Below are positions 6,576 to 9,813 of a stretch of DNA of 9,813 nucleotides, piece by piece. The notes beneath the pieces were generated by a model. It saw only the letters and a program-made list of their open reading frames with translations. It made no database searches and had not been told where the DNA came from. Origin of the DNA: an uncultured Clostridia bacterium (GTDB lineage Bacteria; Bacillota; Clostridia; Lachnospirales; CAG-274); NCBI GenBank assembly GCA_947629215.1, contig CANRCU010000068.1, positions 1 through 9,813 of the forward strand. Direction: 5' to 3'. The stretch's first letter is position 1, and each line of letters opens with the position of its first letter. The translations under genes were made by a program, and so were the position numbers.

Positions 6576-8084
6576 ATGCCGGACGGACGTCTGAAAAATG
6601 CCACTCGCAATATTATTGCGGGCGGAATAAGCAAAATTGTTAGTTTGTTGTTTCCGTTCATAATCCGAACTATCATAATCAAAGAGATTGGCATAGAATA
6701 TGCAGGAATAAACAGCCTGTTTTCATCGATACTAATGGTTTTGAGCATAAGTGAATTAGGTTTCGGAAGCGCGATGGTCTATAGCATGTATAAGCCTATA
6801 GCAGAAAAGAATGTTAAAAAGGTTTCGGCGCTTCTCAATCTATATCGTAAGGTATTCATTTTTGTAGGAATATTTATCCTTGGTGCAGGACTGCTATTGA
6901 TGCCGTTTTTGAATTTTCTTGTTCGCGGAGATTGCCCGGACGATTTGAATATCTATGTGTTGTATTTGATTTTTTTGCTTAATTCCGTCATAAGTTATTT
7001 TGCCTTTTCATATAAAAGCGCTTTGCTTACGGCTATTCAAAGGGAAGATATTAATTCTAATATTCTGACTTGCGTTAATTTTATAATGTATGCTGTTCAA
7101 ATTATTGTATTGATTACTTTGAAAAATTTTATGGCATATATTATAATAATGCCTGTATGCACTTTTGCTGTTAATCTTATACGTTCTGCAATAGTTAATA
7201 AGATTTATCCTGAATATCGATGCACCGGTTCTATTGATAAATCGGAGTTGAAAGAAATATACAAAAATGTAAGAGCATTGATAGGACATAAGATCAGCGG
7301 AACTATTATTTTGTCTGCGGATAATATTGTAATTTCTGCTGCGCTTGGTCTTACGTCAGTTGCCCTGTATAATAATTATTATTATATCATTAATGCACTT
7401 GTTGGATTTTTCATAATATACTTCAATGCTATTCGTCCGAGTGTAGGGAACAGTATTGTAACGGAAAGTGTTAAAAAGAATTACAGCGACTTCAAAACAA
7501 TAACCGTTATAACCATGTGGCTTGCAGGATGGTGTTCGATTTGCATGATCTGTTTGTTTAAACCTTTTATAGTTCTTTGGCTCGGCAGCGAATATTTGCT
7601 TCCCACGGCAACAGGTGTAATTCTTGGAATATATTTCTATGTCTGGAAGATGGTAGATGTTCTCATTCTATACAGAGATGCTGCCGGAATGTGGACATCG
7701 GATTTTTGGCGTCCATATATTGTTTCGATATTTAATATCGTGGGAAATATAATGTTGGTAAATATCTTTGGGTTGAATGGGGTAGTATTTGCGACATTGT
7801 TTTCATACTTGTGTATCTCATATCCGTGGGTAACAAAGGTATTATTCAAGGACTATTTTAAGAACGGGATGAAGGAATATATAAAAACAGTGTTAAGCGG
7901 AAGCGTGTTAGTGATAGCGGTAGGATCTATAACATATTTAACCGTATCACTAATTCATAACCAAGGTATAATTACATTTATAGTTAAATGTATTGTATGC
8001 GTCTTGTTGCCAAATATAGTTTTTCTAATTGCTTTTGAAAAAAAATACGGGATTCTTAACCGATTGAAAGTATTGTTGAAATAA
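6576..8084 (+). CDS. Wzx-like polysaccharide flippase (MOP superfamily)
   Basis: This 502-residue inner-membrane protein is nearly all hydrophobic segments. I count about 14 candidate transmembrane helices, starting near residues 11, 43, 92, 125, 163, 187, 238, 266, 311, 345, 381, 400, 436 and 465. The opening (KNATRNIIAGGISKIVSLLFPFIIR) and the G-EYAGINSLFSSILMVLSISELGFGSAMVYSMYKP region are typical of the polysaccharide-specific transport family that flips undecaprenyl-linked oligosaccharide units outward. Length matches the family (about 420-520). ATG 6576 has AGAGGTG five bases upstream. Its low GC (30% in 7081-7380) contrasts with rfbFGH, as is usual for serotype-specific wzx genes. The exact cargo cannot be read from the sequence; it probably contains the sugar made by the upstream enzymes. 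I leave the symbol blank because wzx genes are too divergent to name by eye. Confidence 0.88.
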   Translation: MPDGRLKNATRNIIAGGISKIVSLLFPFIIRTIIIKEIGIEYAGINSLFSSILMVLSISELGFGSAMVYSMYKPIAEKNVKKVSALLNLYRKVFIFVGIFILGAGLLLMPFLNFLVRGDCPDDLNIYVLYLIFLLNSVISYFAFSYKSALLTAIQREDINSNILTCVNFIMYAVQIIVLITLKNFMAYIIIMPVCTFAVNLIRSAIVNKIYPEYRCTGSIDKSELKEIYKNVRALIGHKISGTIILSADNIVISAALGLTSVALYNNYYYIINALVGFFIIYFNAIRPSVGNSIVTESVKKNYSDFKTITVITMWLAGWCSICMICLFKPFIVLWLGSEYLLPTATGVILGIYFYVWKMVDVLILYRDAAGMWTSDFWRPYIVSIFNIVGNIMLVNIFGLNGVVFATLFSYLCISYPWVTKVLFKDYFKNGMKEYIKTVLSGSVLVIAVGSITYLTVSLIHNQGIITFIVKCIVCVLLPNIVFLIAFEKKYGILNRLKVLLK

Positions 8085-8141
8085 GTGAAGAGTATTAATA
8101 ATATAATGACTATCTATTATAGATCAATTTTTGACATTAAG

Positions 8142-8149
8142 AAAGGTGA
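8142..8149 (+). promoter_or_regulatory. Ribosome binding site that fixes the acyltransferase start
   Basis: AAAGGTGA lies about eight bases before ATG 8157. The frame is open back to a GTG at 8085 that touches the flippase stop and has no such site, so ATG 8157 is the preferred start. The 72-base interval 8085-8156 also holds a 13-bp palindrome at 8112-8124 (ATCTAT-T-ATAGAT). Confidence 0.6.
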
Positions 8150-8156
8150 AATAGAA

Positions 8157-9272
8157 ATGGAGAAAGGCAACAACTTCAAAGGTGAAAGACATCAAATTTG
8201 TGAATATGACATCCTCCGTGTTATTGTAACACTTTTCGTAATAATCGGACATTGTACATATTACAAAATAATTACCCCATACGGCGGTTGTGACTATTCC
8301 GTTTATACCGAATCCGGTTTTTGCTTTTTTTATAAACTTATAGATGCATTTACAGCCGCGATATATCTTTTTCATATGCCTTTGTACATGGCTCTGAGCG
8401 GTGCATTATACAGTTACCAAAATGTGTCAAATGGGGGGGTAACATCCTGCAGTAAGCTTATTAGAAAAAAATTTTCTAAGCTTATTATACCATTTTTCAT
8501 TGTGACAATATTATATCAGATTCCGATCAAATATTTAAGTGGATATTATAATACGTCTCCAAATGTGATTCGTGATTGTTTTTTAGGACAAGTACTTGTT
8601 CAGGGAAATACACACCTTTGGTTTTTGCCTGCATTATTCATAATTTTTATACTTACATATTTTACAATCAAATATGTCAATATAAACTCAAACATTATAC
8701 TTTTTATAATGTTTATTATTTCTTTTGTTAGTTCAGATATTGGCATTCCTATATCTGCAATAAAAGAAGGTCTATGTTATCTTTTTTGGTTTTATGTAGG
8801 ATATTGCTTTGAAGAGCACAGAAGCAATGTTAATAAAAGTCTGGAAGAACACCACGAATCATTTATTATTTTTATTATCATATTTTTATGCGCAGGCATA
8901 CTAAAGAAATTTGTTTCGAATATGGCAGATGTATCAGTAATGTACTCTGCCCTTGAAAAACTTGTCGGATATATTTGCGCAGCTATAGGCTGTTATATTG
9001 TTTATTCATTAAGTTATTTCTTATCAAAAACAGAAATCACAGAATGGTCATTATTTAAAGCCATAAGAGCAAATTCATTTGGACTGTATCTTTATTCTGA
9101 TACATGGAATTATGTTATTTTGAATGTTGCAGTCGGACAATTCGGAGACGTAGTATTTAATACGAACATAGGCTCCGCAACGCTTTATTTCAGCAGAATT
9201 ATTATTACTTTTTCAATTGCATTGACAATCAGTATAATTTTAAAAAAGTGCAAAGTAAAATACATATGTTAG
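8157..9272 (+). CDS. Membrane O-acyltransferase (acyltransferase-3 family)
   Basis: This is a 371-residue integral membrane protein with about ten hydrophobic helices. EYDILRVIVTLFVIIGH contains R21 and H32 with exactly ten residues between, the conserved R-X10-H motif of acyltransferase-3 proteins such as OafA and WecH. LFHMPLYMALSGALY (71-85) and NTHLWFLPALF (151-161) are two further family signatures. These enzymes transfer acyl (usually acetyl) groups to sugars at or across the membrane, so it probably acetylates the repeat unit or a cell-surface glycan. The start at ATG 8157 puts R-X10-H at the normal distance from the N-terminus. GC is the lowest here (27% in 8581-8880), suggesting a separate origin. 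A G7 run at 8433-8439 (codons for G93, G94 and V95) would stop translation after a one-base change either way. It lies 11 bases before glf. Confidence 0.88.
   Translation: MEKGNNFKGERHQICEYDILRVIVTLFVIIGHCTYYKIITPYGGCDYSVYTESGFCFFYKLIDAFTAAIYLFHMPLYMALSGALYSYQNVSNGGVTSCSKLIRKKFSKLIIPFFIVTILYQIPIKYLSGYYNTSPNVIRDCFLGQVLVQGNTHLWFLPALFIIFILTYFTIKYVNINSNIILFIMFIISFVSSDIGIPISAIKEGLCYLFWFYVGYCFEEHRSNVNKSLEEHHESFIIFIIIFLCAGILKKFVSNMADVSVMYSALEKLVGYICAAIGCYIVYSLSYFLSKTEITEWSLFKAIRANSFGLYLYSDTWNYVILNVAVGQFGDVVFNTNIGSATLYFSRIIITFSIALTISIILKKCKVKYIC
8433..8439 (+). repeat. G7 homopolymer in the acyltransferase gene
   Basis: Seven consecutive G bases lie in a gene that is otherwise about 27% GC. Losing one G brings TAA into frame immediately (8440-8442); gaining one leads to TAA at 8453-8455 after a few codons. 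This is the layout of a slip-strand on/off switch, though seven is short for a highly variable tract. Confidence 0.8.
8453..8487 (+). repeat. 11-bp direct repeat flanking an inverted repeat
   Basis: TAAGCTTATTA occurs at 8453-8463 and again at 8477-8487, exactly 24 bases (eight codons) apart in the same reading phase, so it encodes the peptide SKLI twice in SKLIRKKFSKLI. Between them TTAGAAAA (8461-8468) and TTTTCTAA (8472-8479) form an inverted repeat with a three-base loop. It lies within coding sequence and is probably a local duplication. Confidence 0.7.
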
Positions 9273-9283
9273 GAGAAAAAATA

Positions 9284-9813
9284 ATGCAATATGACTATTT
9301 AGTAGTAGGCACCGGTTTATACGGCACAGTATTCGCTCAACAAGTCCACGCCGCAGGCAAAAAAGTCCTCGTAATCGACAAACGCTCCCACATCGGCGGC
9401 AACATTTACACCGAAAAAATCGAGGGCATAAACGTACATAAATACGGCGCGCACATTTTCCATACGAACAATAAAACTGTCTGGGAGTATGTAAATCGTT
9501 TTGCAGAATTTAATCGCTTTACAAATTCACCGGTGGCAAATTACAAAGGTGAGCTGTACTCTATGCCTTTTAATATGTACACCTTTAACAAAATGTGGGG
9601 CGTTGTAACGCCGGAGGAAGCCGCTGCAAAAATTGCTGAGCAACGCAGGGAAATTATTGGCGAGCCTAAAAATCTTGAAGAACAGGCGATCTCACTTGTC
9701 GGTCGCGATATTTACGAAAAATTGGTCAAAGGTTACACCGAAAAACAATGGGGTCGCGATTGCAAGGATCTTCCTGCGTTTATCATAAAAAGGCTGCCTG
9801 TTCGTCTGACTTT
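9284..9813 (+). CDS. glf: UDP-galactopyranose mutase, N-terminal part (cut by window edge)
   Basis: Glf is a cytoplasmic flavoenzyme that interconverts UDP-galactopyranose and UDP-galactofuranose, supplying galactofuranose for polysaccharides. The visible 176 residues (of about 370 usual) begin with the FAD-binding loop VVGTGLYG (G9, G11, G14) and the dinucleotide-fold aspartate in LVIDKRSHIGGN (29-40). YGAHIFHT (54-61) carries the conserved histidines, SMPFNMYTFN (93-102) the substrate-pocket region, and KGYTEKQWG (149-157) includes the tryptophan (W156) that in characterised enzymes stacks near the uridine. AGGAG at 9271-9275 lies eight bases before the ATG, overlapping the acyltransferase stop region. 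The frame runs off the right edge without a stop. GC rises back to 43% in 9301-9600, marking a compositional break from the acyltransferase gene. Confidence 0.95.
   Translation, partial: MQYDYLVVGTGLYGTVFAQQVHAAGKKVLVIDKRSHIGGNIYTEKIEGINVHKYGAHIFHTNNKTVWEYVNRFAEFNRFTNSPVANYKGELYSMPFNMYTFNKMWGVVTPEEAAAKIAEQRREIIGEPKNLEEQAISLVGRDIYEKLVKGYTEKQWGRDCKDLPAFIIKRLPVRLT

Noticed and set aside
8131..8136. Consensus TTGACA as a -35 element
   Set aside because: No acceptable -10 hexamer lies 16-18 bases downstream; the expected position is the ribosome site and start of the acyltransferase gene.
8085..8156. GTG start at 8085 for the acyltransferase
   Set aside because: AAAGGTGA before ATG 8157 is a better site and the first 24 residues are not needed for the acyltransferase-3 fold.
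8461..8479. Inverted repeat as an intrinsic terminator
   Set aside because: It lies inside a clear coding region, is almost all A/T and has no following U tract of the normal kind.

Overview
The window looks like part of a surface-polysaccharide (O-antigen-like or capsule) locus from a low- to mid-GC bacterium, most likely a Gram-positive of the Clostridia/Bacillota type. That placement is an inference from strong purine-rich Shine-Dalgarno sites (AGGAG/GGAGG) before most genes, AT-rich coding sequence and tight gene packing. All genes I can support are on the plus strand. I found no RNA genes, insertion sequences, CRISPR arrays or convincing terminators.

Layout. (1) 62-3272 holds a compact rfbF-rfbG-rfbH set, the enzymes that turn glucose-1-phosphate into CDP-4-keto-3,6-dideoxyglucose (the intermediate before 3,6-dideoxyhexoses). 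(2) 3253-5079 encodes a 608-residue acetolactate-synthase-like thiamine-diphosphate (ThDP) enzyme that overlaps rfbH by 20 nt. (3) 5081-6506 holds a tiny TTG-start reading frame, a complete extended SDR (NAD-dependent epimerase/reductase), and an in-frame C-terminal remnant of a second SDR. (4) 6576-9272 is very AT-rich and carries a Wzx-like flippase and an acyltransferase-3 family O-acyltransferase. (5) 9284 to the right edge is the N-terminal part of UDP-galactopyranose mutase (glf), cut by the window.

How they work together. RfbF makes CDP-glucose, RfbG makes CDP-4-keto-6-deoxyglucose, and RfbH, with an external reductase not present here, removes the C3 hydroxyl. The ThDP enzyme plus SDR placed directly downstream has the same composition as yerE-yerF in the yersiniose A pathway of Yersinia pseudotuberculosis, where a pyruvate-derived two-carbon unit is joined to C4 of this 4-keto sugar and the product is reduced. 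The most interesting reading is therefore a branched-chain 3,6-dideoxy sugar pathway in an apparently Gram-positive polysaccharide locus. The flippase would export the lipid-linked unit, the acyltransferase would decorate it, and Glf would supply galactofuranose. No glycosyltransferase or polymerase is visible, so the locus continues beyond both edges.

Hand-counted GC in 300-bp samples gives a mosaic: rfbF 44% (61-360), rfbH 49% (2161-2460), ThDP gene 43% (3901-4200), SDR 38% (5701-6000), flippase 30% (7081-7380), acyltransferase 27% (8581-8880), glf 43% (9301-9600). Other notable points are a G7 tract in the acyltransferase gene, where a one-base slip in either direction stops translation at once, a GEG in place of GDG in the ThDP-binding motif, and the SDR remnant.
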